From contig NC_092091.1 of assembly GCF_045679555.1 (NCBI RefSeq), positions 85,717,809-85,781,808 of the forward strand: a stretch of DNA of 64,000 bases, given 5' to 3'. Within the stretch, counting starts at the first letter, position 1, and each line of letters opens with the position of its first letter. Of this stretch, positions 1 to 9,518 are shown in pieces. The translations under genes were made by a program, and so were the position numbers. The notes under the pieces were generated by a model. The model had not been told where the DNA came from. It searched no databases and worked only from the letters and a program-made list of their open reading frames with translations. This stretch comes from Salvelinus alpinus (lineage: Eukaryota > Chordata > Actinopteri > Salmoniformes > Salmonidae).

Positions 1-638
1 GCAGAGGGAGAGAAGGGGAAAAGAGAGGGGGGAGAAGGGAGGGAGAAGAGGAGAGGGGTGAAGAGAAGAGTAGAATGGGGAGAAGAAGAGAAGAAAGGGG
101 CAGAAGAGGAAAAAGGGGAGGAGAGGAGGAGAAGAGAAGGGGGGAAAGGGGGGAGAAGAGAGGGAAGAAGAGGAGAAGAACAGGGGAGGAGAGGAGAGGG
201 AGGAAGAAGAGTGGAGGAAAGGGGAGGAGAAGGGGAGAAGAGGGGGGAGAGGGGAGAAGAGGAGGGAGGGAGAGAAGGGGAGAAGAGAGGGAGAAGAGTA
301 GAGGGGTGACGAGAAGAGTAGAATGGGGAGAAGAAGAGAAGAAAGTGGCAGAAGAGGAGAAGAGAGGGGCAGAAGAGAAGAGTAGAAGGTGAGAGGAGAG
401 GGGGAGAAGAGGAGATGGGAGAAGAGAGGGGGTAGAAGAGAAGAGGAGAATGAGAGGGGGAGAAGAGGAGAGTAGAAGGTGAAGAGGAGAGAGTGGAAAG
501 AGGGGGAGAAGAGGAGAAGAGGGGGGAGAAGAGACGGGGAGAAGAGGAGAAGAACGGGGGAGGAGAGGAGAGGGGGGAAGAAGAGTGGAGGAAAGGGGAG
601 GAGAGGGGGAGAAGAGGAGAAGAGAGAGAAGGGGAGTT
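1..638. repeat. Purine-rich (GGGGAGAAGAGGAGA-type) low-complexity block
   Basis: The plus strand is almost entirely G and A, built from degenerate units such as gggagaagaggagaag. Long open frames here (Arg/Glu/Gly-rich) are by-products of the composition, not genes. The same kind of block, reverse-complemented, lies at 26988-27574 in the inverted copy. It runs into the window edge, so its true start is unseen. Such purine/pyrimidine asymmetry can form triplex (H-DNA); that is inference. Confidence 0.95.
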
Positions 639-1548
639 ATTGGCCCAACCCCGGCCAACAGCTCCGCACCCCCCGCAGCTACTTGCCCAAGCCTCCCCAG
701 CTTCTCCTTCACCCAAATCCAGATAGCAGATGTTCTGAAAGAGCTGCAAAACCTGGACCCCTACAAATCAGCTGGGCTAGACAATCTGGACCGTCTCTTT
801 CTTTAATTATCCGCTGCCATTGTTGCAACCCCTATTACTAGTCTGTTCAACCTCTCTTTCGTATCGTCCGAGATCCCTAAAGATTGGAAAGCTGCTGTGG
901 TGATCCCCCTCTTCAAAGGGGGTGACACTCTAGACCCAAACTGTTACAGACCTATATCCATCCTGCCCTGCCTTTCTAAAGTCTTCGAAAGCCAAGTTAA
1001 TAAACAGATCACTGACCATTTCGCAACCCACCGTACCCGCTGTGCAGTCCGGTTTTCGAGCTGGTCACGGTTACACCTCAGCCACGCTCAAGGTCCTAAA
1101 CGATATCATAACCGCCATCGATAAAAGACAATACTGTGCAGCCAAATTCATTGACCTGGCCAAGGATTTCGACTCTGTCAATCACCGTATTTTTATCGGC
1201 AGACTCAACAGCCTTGGTTTCTCAAATGACTGCCCCGCCTGGTTCACCAACTACTTCTCAGACAGAGTTCAGTGTGTCAAATCGGAGGGCCTGTTGTCCG
1301 GACCTCTGGCAGTCTCTATGGGAGTACCACATGGTTCAATTCTCAGGCCTACTCTTTTCTCTGTATATATCAACGATGTCGCTCTTGCTGCTGGTGATTC
1401 TCTGATCCACCTCTACGCAGACGACACCATTCTGTATACATCTGGCCCTTCTTTGGACACTGTGTTAACTAACCTCCAAACGAGATTCAATGCCATACAA
1501 CACTCCTTCCGTGGCCTCCAACTGCTCTTAAATGCTAGTAAAACGGAG
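639..1548 (+). mobile_element. LINE reverse transcriptase fragment (Jockey/CR1/L2-like group, clade not set)
   Basis: This is a 5'- and 3'-truncated non-LTR retrotransposon. Frame 897-1124 carries the fingers region (VIPLFKGGDTLDPNCYRPIS, then PCLSKVFE). Frame 1042-1584 carries QSGFRAGHG, the FIDLAKDFDSVNH catalytic-A block, a changed VPHGS where relatives have VPQGS, and the LYADDTILY block with the YADD active site. The two frames differ, so one frameshift lies near 1030-1045. Homology ends around NASKT, and purine repeat follows directly. A homologous fragment lies on the opposite strand at 26086-26990, so the insertion is older than the inverted duplication. The 3' end of what looks like the same family is seen at 32402-33125. 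Confidence 0.85.
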
Positions 1549-2270
1549 AATAGAGAAGAGGAGAGAAGAGGGGTAAAATATTAGAAGGGGGAGAAGAGGA
1601 GAGGGAGAGAAGAGAGGGGTAGAATAGTCGAGGAGGGAGAAGAGAAGAGGGAGAGAAGAGAAGAGGGGTAGAATATTAGAAGGGGGAAAGAGGAGAGGAA
1701 AGAGAGGAGAGGGGTAGAATATTAGAGGGGGGAGAAAAGATGGGGGAGAGAAGAGAAGGTGAGAAAATGAGATTGTGAGGTGGAGAGGGGGAGAAGAGCA
1801 GGGGGCAGAAGAGGAGAAGAGAGGGGGAGAAGAAGGGGAGAGGAGAGGTGAAGAAGATGAATGGGGAGAAGAGGAGAGGGGTAGAATATTCGAGGGGGGA
1901 GAAGAGGAGAGGGGTGGAATATTCGAGGAGGGAGAAGAGGAGAGTGGGAGAAGAGGAGAGGGGGAGAAAAGGAGAGGGGGAGAAGAGGAGAGGGGTAGAA
2001 TATTCCAGGGGGGAGGAGAGGGGGAGAAGAGGAGAGGGGTGGAATATTCGAGGAGGGAGAAGAGGAGATGGAGAGAAGAGGACTGGGGTAGAAGAGAAGA
2101 GGGGGAGAAGAATAGAGGAGAGGAGAGGAGAGTAGAGAAGAGGAGAGGGGGAGGGAGAGTAGAGGAGGGGAGGGGTGATGAGAGGGGAGGGGGAGAAGAT
2201 GAAAGGGGGAGAGGGGGAGAGGAGAGGAGGGGGGAAGAGAGGGGGAGGAAAGGAGAAGGGGAGAGGAGGT
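1549..2270. repeat. Purine-rich block with gtagaatattagaaggg motifs
   Basis: Degenerate GA-rich tandem sequence with recurring 'ggggtagaatatt' motifs roughly every 40-60 bases. The mirrored CT-rich counterpart is at 25627-26085. The reverse-strand frames (Ser/Pro/Leu-rich, up to 252 codons) are composition artefacts. Confidence 0.93.
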
Positions 2271-2742
2271 ACTGTTTGTCTCCCACCGTTCCACTCAGAG
2301 GACTCTACCTTCTGTTATCAAGTGGGCGTTTCCACCATATTTAGTTTACCAGTCATTTCAGTGAAGGGAACAAGTGCAAACTTTAGGAGAAAGGAGAGAT
2401 AATTGGGTCAATTCTTCTCTTTAGTCTTCAGTCCTGCGTCTGTGACACCAGATTACAACCTAGTGGCCATAAGAGGAACTGTCCTGTCAGTGTGTTTTTA
2501 CTGCTGGCTCAAAACAACACATGCAAACAGGATATGATTCATGTGTGAGTACTAAAAGCATATGAATATAGTATATTATAGTATATTTATTATATATGTG
2601 GGTCTGATAAGTAAACACTCTTAATGTTTGCTGTTTTATCACTCAGAAGAACATTGGACACTATGTAACCAAACACATGTGAAATCTCATGATAAACCTG
2701 TCTTCCCATCACATCATGAAAGGTCATGTTGATGTTCATTTA
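2271..2742 (+). other. Gene-flank or 5' intron region of the SRCR gene, conserved in both inverted copies
   Basis: Non-repetitive sequence also present, reverse-complemented, at about 25160-25620. It must hold the 5' flank, a 5' UTR exon or early intron of the SRCR receptor. I looked for a signal-peptide exon with an ATG, a hydrophobic run and a phase-1 donor, and did not find a convincing one. The short run 2534-2550 has an ATG followed by a GTGAGT donor, but no hydrophobic codons. Confidence 0.5.
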
Positions 2743-3254
2743 ACCTCTGTCTCTCTCTTCCTCTGACTCCTCCCTTTCTCCTCTGTCTCTCTCTTCCTCT
2801 GACTCCTCCCTTTCTCCTCTGTCTCTCTCTTCCTCTGACTCCTCCCTTTCTCCTCTGTCTCTGTCTTCCTCTGACTCCTCCCTTTCTCCTTTGTCTCTCT
2901 CTTCCTCTGACTCCTCCCTTTCTCCTCTGTCTCTGTCTTCCTCTGACTCCTCCCTTTCTCCTCTGTCTCTGTCTTCCTCTGACTCCTCCCTTTCTCCTCT
3001 GTCTCTCTCTTCCTCTGACTCCTCCCTTTCTCCTCTGTCTCTCTCTTCCTCTGACTCCTCCGTTTCTCCTCTGTCTCTCTCTTTCTCTGACTCCTCCCTT
3101 TCTCCTCTGTCTCTCTCTTCCTCTGACTCCTCCCTTTCTCCTCTGTCTCTCTCTTCCTCTGACTCCTCTCTTTCTCCTCTGTTTCTCTCTTCCTCTGACT
3201 CCTCCCTTTCTCCTTTGTCTCTCTCTTTCTCCTCTGTCTCTGTCTCTCTCCTCA
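2743..3254 (+). repeat. 36-bp minisatellite, about 14 copies (left arm)
   Basis: The unit is 36 bp and pyrimidine-rich on this strand (ctctgtctctctcttcctct, then gactcctccctttctc). Because 36 is divisible by 3 it leaves an open Ser/Leu/Pro frame (12-residue repeat), which is not a gene. It lies immediately upstream of the mini-exon at 3256 and its last units merge into that exon's polypyrimidine tract. The homologous array in the right arm (24162-25158) has about twice as many copies. Confidence 0.95.
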
Positions 3255-3255
3255 G

Positions 3256-3285
3256 ATCTCCAGGCTCAAAGCGTCAGTCCACCAG
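3256..3285 (+). CDS. Mini-exon joining upstream sequence to SRCR1 (SRCR/Ig receptor, copy 1)
   Basis: Acceptor ctctcctcag ends at 3255 and donor gtaggt starts at 3286, giving a 30-nt exon. Entered in phase 1 it reads LQAQSVSPP and leaves one base that joins the next exon (g+ct = Ala), matching the phase 1-1 structure of the SRCR exons that follow. The right-arm copy keeps the same exon, acceptor and donor at 24131-24160 and reads LQAQRVRPT. Preservation of both splice sites in the two diverged copies supports a real exon. It is likely a linker after the signal peptide, or the mature N terminus. The exon carrying the start codon was not found. Confidence 0.65.
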
Positions 3286-3516
3286 GTAGGTAGAGTATAA
3301 ATCTACAGTGATTATAGCAGTTCAATATTAGTCAACTTTATTATCCCACATGGAGAAATTCATGTGTCCATACAAACCATTCTAAAACCCAATAACAAGT
3401 AGTGTTTTATGGAACTACTAATACTTGTCAACCACAAAGCATTACTGCTGTTAGAATAACAGAATCACTGTCATCATCTGTCCTCACCACTGTGTTTTCC
3501 TCTCTGCTGTTTACAG

Positions 3517-3822
3517 CTGAACTCTCAGTCAGACTGGTGGATGGGACCACTTCCTGTTCTGGGACAGTGGAAGTCTTCTATGAAGGAGAGTGGTTGGGTC
3601 TATGTACTGATTGGTGGAGCATGATAGAGACTAAGGTTGTGTGTAGAGAGCTGGACTGTGGGAATCCTGTAGCTGAATCTAGAATACCTCTGGTTGAAGA
3701 TGGAAGAGGAGTCATACTATTGAGTTGCTATGGAAATGAGTCTTCTATTGGACAGTGTGACATCATAGAAGTAGGACGTGGTGTCTGTAATGGTGAATAT
3801 TATCGTCATGTGATCTGTTCAG
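3517..3822 (+). CDS. SRCR domain exon 1 of an SRCR/Ig cell-surface receptor (copy 1)
   Basis: A scavenger receptor cysteine-rich domain, expected to be extracellular. Acceptor ttacag ends at 3516; donor gtaaga starts at 3823. The 306-nt exon is phase 1-1, as is usual for SRCR modules. It opens with AELSVRLVDGTTSCSGTVEV and ends HVICSG. Eight cysteines in the group-B order are visible (TSC, GLC, VVC, LDC, LSC, GQC, GVC, VIC). Such domains occur in CD5/CD6, CD163, WC1 and DMBT1-like receptors that bind microbial or self ligands. The ligand here is unknown. The inverted copy (23580-23891) is 6 nt longer and differs at many residues. The exact ortholog is not determinable from this exon. Confidence 0.85.
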
Positions 3823-4250
3823 GTAAGAGACTGGTCATATTGAGAGATTTATTTATACATTATACAATATTACCATGTATCATGTTTTATGTGTTTTTAA
3901 TTTCATTTAAATAGAGGGAGAGATGTCAGATGTATTTAAACATTATATTTGTGTTTGTCATATTGGTTTATGGGAGATGTTCATGGGCAGATCATTGTAG
4001 TTCAGATGGTACTGAAGTGAAGCTGCCTGATGGATGTCCAGCTGTTTATTTTCTATAAAGTGAAGTGAACTTATTCCTGTCTCCTGCCTGCATTATTCCC
4101 AACCCGATCCTGAGTGACTAAGAACCCATTTCTACCTGTTACAGTATCAAACATAGCAAACTACAATCTTTTATCCAACATATTTGTGTTTAGTCCTTGA
4201 CAGTGTCATCAACAAACTGATTGAATATTCAACCAACTCTTTTTCTCCAG

Positions 4251-4557
4251 AGTCTGTGCGGCTTGTGGATGGAGCTGGTCTCTGCTCTGGGAGAGTGGAG
4301 GTGAAGTCCAATCAGTCCTGGGCCTCAGTGTGTGAAGCTGACTTTGACCGGCAGGATGCAGAGGTAGTCTGTGGGGAGCTTGGCTGTGGGGCTCCTGCAG
4401 CTCTACAGGGGGGGGCTCTATGGAGGAGGTGAGGGTCAGACCTGGGATAAAGAGTTCCAGTGTAAAGGCAATGAGTCCCTTCTCCTGGCCTGTGACACCT
4501 CAGACAGAAAACACAACACCTGCCTACCTGGTAATGCTGTTGGACTCACCTGCTCAG
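4251..4557 (+). CDS. SRCR domain exon 2 with a one-base frame problem (copy 1)
   Basis: Acceptor tttttctccag ends at 4250; donor gtaaga starts at 4558. The first part reads ESVRLVDGAGLCSGRVEVKS and continues to GELGCGAPAALQ. The second part, in another frame, reads EGQTWDKEFQCKGNESLLLA and ends GLTCSG. Together they show all eight group-B cysteines. The exon is 307 nt, one more than a phase 1-1 exon allows, and a run of eight G at 4408-4415 lies at the frame change. Either this copy has a frameshift or the homopolymer length is miscalled in the assembly. The right arm has no SRCR2 exon, so this is the only copy in the window. Confidence 0.75.
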
Positions 4558-4682
4558 GTAAGAAACAGTTTGTCACTCAATCAACATTGTTTCTCACCTG
4601 GAGTGAAGAATATGAGAGACAATATAGGTGTGTTTTAGTGAGAAAATAGTAAGATTACTGTCTCTCTCTTTTCTTTTCTCAG

Positions 4683-4961
4683 AGCCTGATGATGTGAGGC
4701 TGGTGGGAGGAGGCAGTCGCTGTGCTGGTGGAGTGGAGCGGTACGACCAGGGAGAGTGGAGGACTGTGGGAACTGAGGACGAGGACAAGGAGGATGTAGC
4801 TGCAGTAGTGTGTAGACAGCTGGGTTGTGGCTCCACTGTTTCAGTACTACCTGGATACACCACTAGAGGGTTTGGAGTTCAATGTTGTGGGTGTAAGCGC
4901 GCACTGAGGGAGTGTACCAGAAGCTATGATCACCTTCCTGGACTCAAAGTGATCTGCTCAG
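4683..4961 (+). CDS. SRCR domain exon 3 (copy 1)
   Basis: Acceptor ttttctcag ends at 4682; donor gtaata starts at 4962. The exon is 279 nt, phase 1-1 and fully open, starting EPDDVRLVGGGSRCAGGVER and ending GLKVICSG. It keeps VVCRQLGCGS but lacks the usual second cysteine (WRTVGTE where a Cys is expected after the Trp), and has a CCGC cluster in place of a single cysteine. The fold is therefore probably SRCR, but the disulfide pattern is altered. The right-arm copy retains only the second half (22780 to about 22947). Confidence 0.8.
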
Positions 4962-4969
4962 GTAATAAC

Positions 4970-5290
4970 AATATACTCTATATGGCCAAAAGTATGTGGA
5001 CATCAGTGGATTCGGCTATTTCAGCCACACCTGTTGCTGACAGGTGTATAAACTCGAGCATGCAACCATGCAATCTCCATAGACAAACATCGGCAGTAAA
5101 ATGTCCTTACTGATAATCTCAGTGACTTTCAACGTAGCACGTCTAGGAGCAACAACGGCTCAGTCGTGAAGTGGTAGACAACACAAGCTGACAGAACGGA
5201 CCGCCGGGTGTTGAACCACGTAGAGCGTAAAAATAATCCTCTGTTGTAAAACTCACTGCTGAGTTCCACATACTTTTGTCCATGTATTAT
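4970..5290. mobile_element. Non-autonomous Tc1/mariner-like element in the intron after SRCR3
   Basis: The ends form an imperfect terminal inverted repeat: left tatggccaaaagtatgtgga and, at about 5266-5285, cacatacttttgtccatgta, which reads tacatggacaaaagtatgtg on the other strand. The ends are near TA dinucleotides. The interior has no transposase frame. The inverted copy carries the same element at about 22500-22770, so it was present before the duplication. Confidence 0.7.
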
Positions 5291-5325
5291 ATCTCCTTCC
5301 TGGACTCACAGTGATCTGCTCAGGA

Positions 5326-5405
5326 AATATCAACATATTATAATTATATTATATTATTATATATTATTATTATATATATTATATTATTATATTATAATTA
5401 TATTC
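5326..5405. repeat. AT-rich simple repeat (tat/att)n
   Basis: About 80 bases of alternating ta/tat/att sequence. Not present at the matching place in the right arm. Likely microsatellite growth after duplication. Confidence 0.9.
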
Positions 5406-5659
5406 AACTGATTTCCTTCATTCATACAACTTCCTCTGCACCTCTCATGATGACTGTTTAGCTTGTAAGTCTGCCTTGCAAAATAGATCACTCAGTCAAG
5501 TAGGAATCAAATACAACTTAAATATCCCAGAATGCTTTTGTATTTGAGTGTTATCTCAGTGAACGTCTCTACTCACTACCACATGTCATGTTATTGTCAT
5601 ATCTAAACGAGGAAAGTAGTTGAGGAGCTACGTTTTCTTTTTCTCTCCTCTTGTTCCAG

Positions 5660-5765
5660 ATGTCCTGCTTAAGCCTGATATCAACATATGTTGTCTCAGT
5701 GACTGTAGGCCCACTACTCATGTTGCCCTGTGAGGGAGGGTGGCTGGCACTGTTACATGCTGATG
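5660..5765 (+). pseudogene. Relic of an Ig-like exon (start region only)
   Basis: A polypyrimidine tract and ttgttccag at 5651-5659 are followed by gatgtcctgcttaagcctga, which matches the start of the Ig exon at 5829 (gatctcctggtccagcctga). The upstream 40 bases also match. The similarity fades after about 30 bases and no Ig cysteines follow. It looks like a decayed tandem duplicate of the Ig exon start. The right arm keeps the same relic near 22330-22355. Confidence 0.55.
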
Positions 5766-5828
5766 TTATTGTCATATCTATAGGAAACTAGTTGAAGAGG
5801 TTTTTCTTGTTCTCTTTTACTGTTACAG

Positions 5829-6149
5829 ATCTCCTGGTCCAGCCTGATATCTCCCTGACTGACTCAATGGGAGGGGTCTCCAGGGGCCACCAGGGGCCCG
5901 AGGTGTTCAGGGGCTACAGCTTCACCATCACCTGCTCCACTCAGCCACAGTACCCAGGAGGCTCCTTCCTCCTCACGTTCACCGGCTCCAACAGAACCCA
6001 GACCCAGCCAGCTGTCAATCACGCTGCTGCCTTCCTCTTCCCTGCTGCAGATGACTCCCACCAAGGGAACTACAGCTGTGTTTATGACAATTATGTTTTC
6101 TCTCATAACTTCTCCTCTGAGAGTGAGCTCCTCTCCCTCAGCATCACAG
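5829..6149 (+). CDS. Ig-like domain exon of the SRCR/Ig receptor (copy 1)
   Basis: Acceptor tactgttacag ends at 5828; donor gtaact starts at 6150. The 321-nt exon is phase 1-1 and open. It begins DLLVQPDISLTDSMGG and carries a FTITCST strand with the first Ig cysteine and HQGNYSCVYDN with the second. Spacing and the NYSC motif fit an Ig-like C2/V-type fold, although no conserved Trp is obvious. Combining SRCR with Ig domains recalls fish receptors often annotated as M130/CD163-like or WC1-like. I place it as the membrane-proximal ectodomain of the gene at 3256-8853. N-glycosylation sites are visible (NRT, NYS, NFS). Confidence 0.8.
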
Positions 6150-6264
6150 GTAACTGAACATGAACCAGACTTATAACTTTGTCATTGACAGATTTCCCAC
6201 AGATCTATGTGATGATGATCAGTCCCCTCATCAAAGGTGTTTCTGTTTGCAGCCTCTCCTCTGC

Positions 6265-6760
6265 CAGCCTCTCATGATGACTGTTTAGCAAAATATGATG
6301 CAATCTCTATTACACTTAACACTGCCCTTTCCCACTTGGACAAAAGGAACACCTATGTGAGAATGCTGTTCATTGACTACAGCTCATCGTTCAACACCAT
6401 AGTACCCTCAAAGCTCATCACTAAGCTAAGGATCTTGGGACTAAAGACCTCCCTCTTCAACTGGATCCTGGACTTCCTGACGGGCCGCCCCCAGGTGGTG
6501 AGGGTAGGTAGCAACACATCTGCCACGCTGATCCTCAACACTGGAGCCCCTCAGGGGTGCGTGCTCAGTCCCCTCCTGTACTCCCTGTTCACCCACGACT
6601 GCGTGGCCAGGCACGACTCCAACACCATCATTAAGTTTGCAGACGACAGAACAGTGGTATGCCTGATACCCAACAACGACAAGCCTATGGGGAGGACGTC
6701 AGAGACCTGGCTGGGTGGTGTCAGAATAACAACCTGTCCCTCAACGTAACCAAGACTAAC
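6265..6760 (+). mobile_element. LINE reverse transcriptase fragment (Rex1/CR1-like)
   Basis: The frame 6237-6749 carries RT blocks: [52 protein letters not shown] and [11 protein letters not shown] (FADD active site). It is truncated at both sides. Shortly after VTKT at about 6755 the 18-bp array starts, and the LINE 3' tail reappears at 8269-8447. Plus-strand insertion in the intron after the Ig exon. The last codons use another frame near 6680, so a frameshift lies between FADD and the array. The Rex1 name is from memory. Confidence 0.85.
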
Positions 6761-6763
6761 CAA

Positions 6764-8268
6764 GACTCTCTACTGTATATAGCCTCTCAACTGTATATAG
6801 TCTCTCTACTGTATATAGCCTCTCTACTGTATATAGCCTCTCTACTGTATATAGCCTCTCTACTGTATATAGCCTCCCTACTGTATATAGCCTCTCTACT
6901 GTATATAGCCTCCCTACTGTATATAGCCTCTCTACTGTATATAGCCTCTCTACTGTATATAGCCTCTCTACTGTATATAGCCTCTCTACTGTATATAGCC
7001 TCCCTACTGTATATAGCCTCTCTACTGTATATAGCCTCTCTACTGTATATAGCCTCTCTACTGTATATAGCCTCTCTACTGTATATAGCCTCTCTACTGT
7101 ATATAGCCTCTCTACTGTATATAGCCTCTCTACTGTATATAGCCTCGCTACTGTATATAAACTCTCTACTGTATATAGCCTCAGTACTGTATATAGCCTA
7201 TCTACTGTATATAGCCTCTCTACTGTATAGAGTCTCTCTACTGTATATAGCCTCTCTACTGTATATAGCCTCTCTACTGTATATAGCCTCTCTACTGTAT
7301 ATAGCCTCACTACTGTATATAACCTCACTACTGTATATAACCTCTGTACTGTATATAGCCTCTCTACTGTAAATAGCCTCACTACTGTATATAGCCTCTC
7401 TACTGTATATAACCTCTCTACTGTATATAGCCTCTACTGTACATAGCCTCTCTACTGTATATAGCCTCTCTACTGTATATACCCTCTACTGTATGTATCC
7501 TCTACTGTATATAGCCTCTCTACTGTACATAGCCTCACTACTGCTATAGCCTCCCTACTGTATATACCCTCTCTACTGTAAATACTCTCTACTGTATATA
7601 GCCTCAATACTGAATATAACCTCACTACTGTATATAAGCTCTCTACTGTCTATAGTCTCTCTACTGTATATTGCCTCACTACTGTATATAGCCTCACTAC
7701 TGTTTATAGCCTCTCTACTGTATATAGCCTCTACTGTATATAGCCTCACTACTGTATATAGCCTCTCCACAGTATATAGCCTCTCTACTGTATATAACCT
7801 CTCTACTGTATATAGCCTCTACTGTATATAGTCTCTACTGTATATAACCTCTCTACTGTATATAGCTCTCTACTGTATATAGCCTCTCTACTGTATATAA
7901 CCTCTCTACTGTATATAACCTCACTACTGTATATAACCTCTCTACTGTATATCGCCTCTCTACTCTATACAGCCTCACTACTGTATATAACCTCACTACT
8001 GTATATAACCTCACTACTGTATATAACCTCACTACTGTATATAGCCTCTCTACTGTATATAACCTCTCTACTGTATATAATCTCTCTACTGTATATAACC
8101 TCACTACTGTATATAACCTCACTACTGTATATAGCCTCTCTACTCTATACAGCCTCACTACTGTATATAACCTCTCTACTGTATATAGCCTCTACTGTAT
8201 ATAGCCGCACTACTGTATATAGCCTCTCTACTGTATATATCCTCACTACTGTATTTTGCCTCACTATT
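6764..8268 (+). repeat. 18-bp minisatellite (tctctactgtatatagcc), about 80 copies
   Basis: The unit is 18 bp, encoding LLYIAS in one frame and YTVERL on the other strand, so long frames on both strands are artefacts. It is homogeneous to about 7400 and more variable after. It sits inside the LINE remnant. The LINE tail that follows, and a related fragment at 9618-9650 that reads ctgtatatagtcttgctatt, carry the same core, so the array seems to come from the LINE 3' UTR. Confidence 0.95.
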
Positions 8269-8447
8269 GTTATTATTCACTGTCTTTTTACTGTTGTTTT
8301 TTCCCCTTACTAATCTATTGTTCACATAATATCTATTTTCTACTTAAAAATTGCACCGTTGGTCAGGGCCTGTAAGTAAGCATTTCACTGTCAGGTCTAC
8401 ACCTGTTGTATTCGGTGCGCGTGACAAATAAACTTTGATTTGATTTG
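8269..8447 (+). mobile_element. LINE 3' tail
   Basis: Contains the tail gtaagcatttcactgtcagg, then acctgttgtattcggtgcgc, then gacaaataaactttgatttg, a LINE 3' end common in salmonids. It belongs with the RT fragment at 6265. The tail ends exactly before ttacagatctcc, the splice acceptor of the second Ig exon copy. Confidence 0.8.
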
Positions 8448-8453
8448 TTACAG

Positions 8454-8630
8454 ATCTCCTGGTCCAGCCTGATATCTCCCTGACTGACTCAATGGGAGGG
8501 GTCTCCAGGGGCCACCAGGGGCCCGAGGTGTTCAGGGGCTACAGCTTCACCATCACCTGCTCCACTCAGCCACAGTACCCAGGAGGCTCCTTCCTCCTCA
8601 CGTTCACCGGCTCCAACAGAACCCAGACCT
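8454..8630 (+). pseudogene. Partial second Ig-like exon (copy of 5829-6005)
   Basis: From ttacag at 8448-8453 the sequence repeats the Ig exon from its acceptor to the codons for SNRTQT, with essentially no differences by eye, then departs into agagggagaggg. The second Ig cysteine and the donor are missing. It is either a recent partial duplication of the exon or a truncated second Ig exon. Near identity argues for recent duplication or gene conversion. Confidence 0.75.
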
Positions 8631-8718
8631 AGAGGGAGAGGGTGAGGAGGAGTGGGAGGGAGAGAGAATGGAGGTACTAGAGAGTAAATGTCTGACTGTT
8701 GGTGCTGTGTCTCCCTAG

Positions 8719-8853
8719 CCCACCAGGAGGCAGAAGAGAGTGAACAGGGTGAGCAGCATGGATCTGTATGTCAATGCCATGGAGATGGTCTCTCTGAGCT
8801 CCAGAGCTGAAGCTGGACCGGGAGAGGAGAGAGCAGCCCAGGGGACGGAGTAG
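8719..8853 (+). CDS. Probable last coding exon: cytoplasmic tail of the SRCR/Ig receptor
   Basis: Acceptor gtgtctccctag ends at 8718. The open frame reads PTRRQKRVNRVSSMDLYVNA, continues for 24 residues and stops at TAG 8851-8853. The start is basic (RRQKR), like a stop-transfer flank. LYVNAM contains Y-V-N, the Tyr-x-Asn form bound by Grb2-type SH2 domains. Consistent with this being a terminal exon, a canonical AATAAA follows at 9208. No transmembrane exon was seen between the Ig exon and this one; it may have been lost or displaced by the LINE and array. Signalling through the tyrosine is inference. Confidence 0.5.
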   Translation, partial: PTRRQKRVNRVSSMDLYVNAMEMVSLSSRAEAGPGEERAAQGTE

Positions 8854-9207
8854 GAGTAGAATGAAGCTGATCCTACATGCTGATCTTAGGTCAGTTTTGT
8901 GTTTTAAATCGATGGTCAGCAGTGGACTGGTGTTTAAAATGTGGTGACAAACCTGAAGTGGTTCTAATTTTAATAACAAGTTCAGAATTAGTTTATCTTT
9001 CTAGAACCTTGGAATATATAGTATATAGATAATGATGTTATTGATTATAAATGTTATGATATTGATTATGATTTAGATTATTGTTATGATGTTGTTAGTA
9101 GTATAGAGATAATTATGTTATTGATTATAATTGTTATGAGATTTATTATTATGTAGATTTTTGTTAAGATGCTCTTTCAACTGCCATGTAATCAACTGAA
9201 TGCTTTT

Positions 9208-9213
9208 AATAAA
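9208..9213 (+). terminator. Poly(A) signal AATAAA for the SRCR/Ig gene
   Basis: AATAAA about 355 bases after the tail-exon stop, in otherwise unique AT-rich sequence (8990-9200) fitting a 3' UTR. Confidence 0.5.
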
Positions 9214-9231
9214 ATGACAGGCTGTCAGTCT

Positions 9232-9518
9232 TGTGTGATTCCCCTCTTGGACAGACTACAACATACAGTATGAATTAACTGAGATCAGTCTGTGTGATTC
9301 CCCTCTTGGACAGACTACAACATACAGTATGAATTAACTGAGATCAGTCTGTGTGATTCCCCTCTTGGACAGACTACAACATACAGTATGAATTAACTGA
9401 GATCAGTCTGTGTGATTCCCCTCTTGGACAGACTACAACATACAGTATGAATTAACTGAGATCAGTCTGTGTGATTCCCCTCTTGGACAGACTACAACAT
9501 ACAGTATGAATTAACTGG
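9232..9518. repeat. 59-bp tandem repeat, about 5 copies
   Basis: Unit starts tgtgtgattcccctcttgga and ends gaattaactgagatcagtc. Copies are essentially identical, so the expansion is recent. It begins right after the poly(A) signal region. Confidence 0.95.

Noticed and set aside
1528-2344. Ser/Pro/Leu and Gly/Glu/Arg-rich frames in purine-rich DNA
   Set aside because: They follow from two-letter base composition and occur on both strands.
6659-7382. Long frames on both strands with LLYIAS and YTVERL repeats
   Set aside because: The 18-bp unit has no stop in these frames. No start context or conservation supports a protein.
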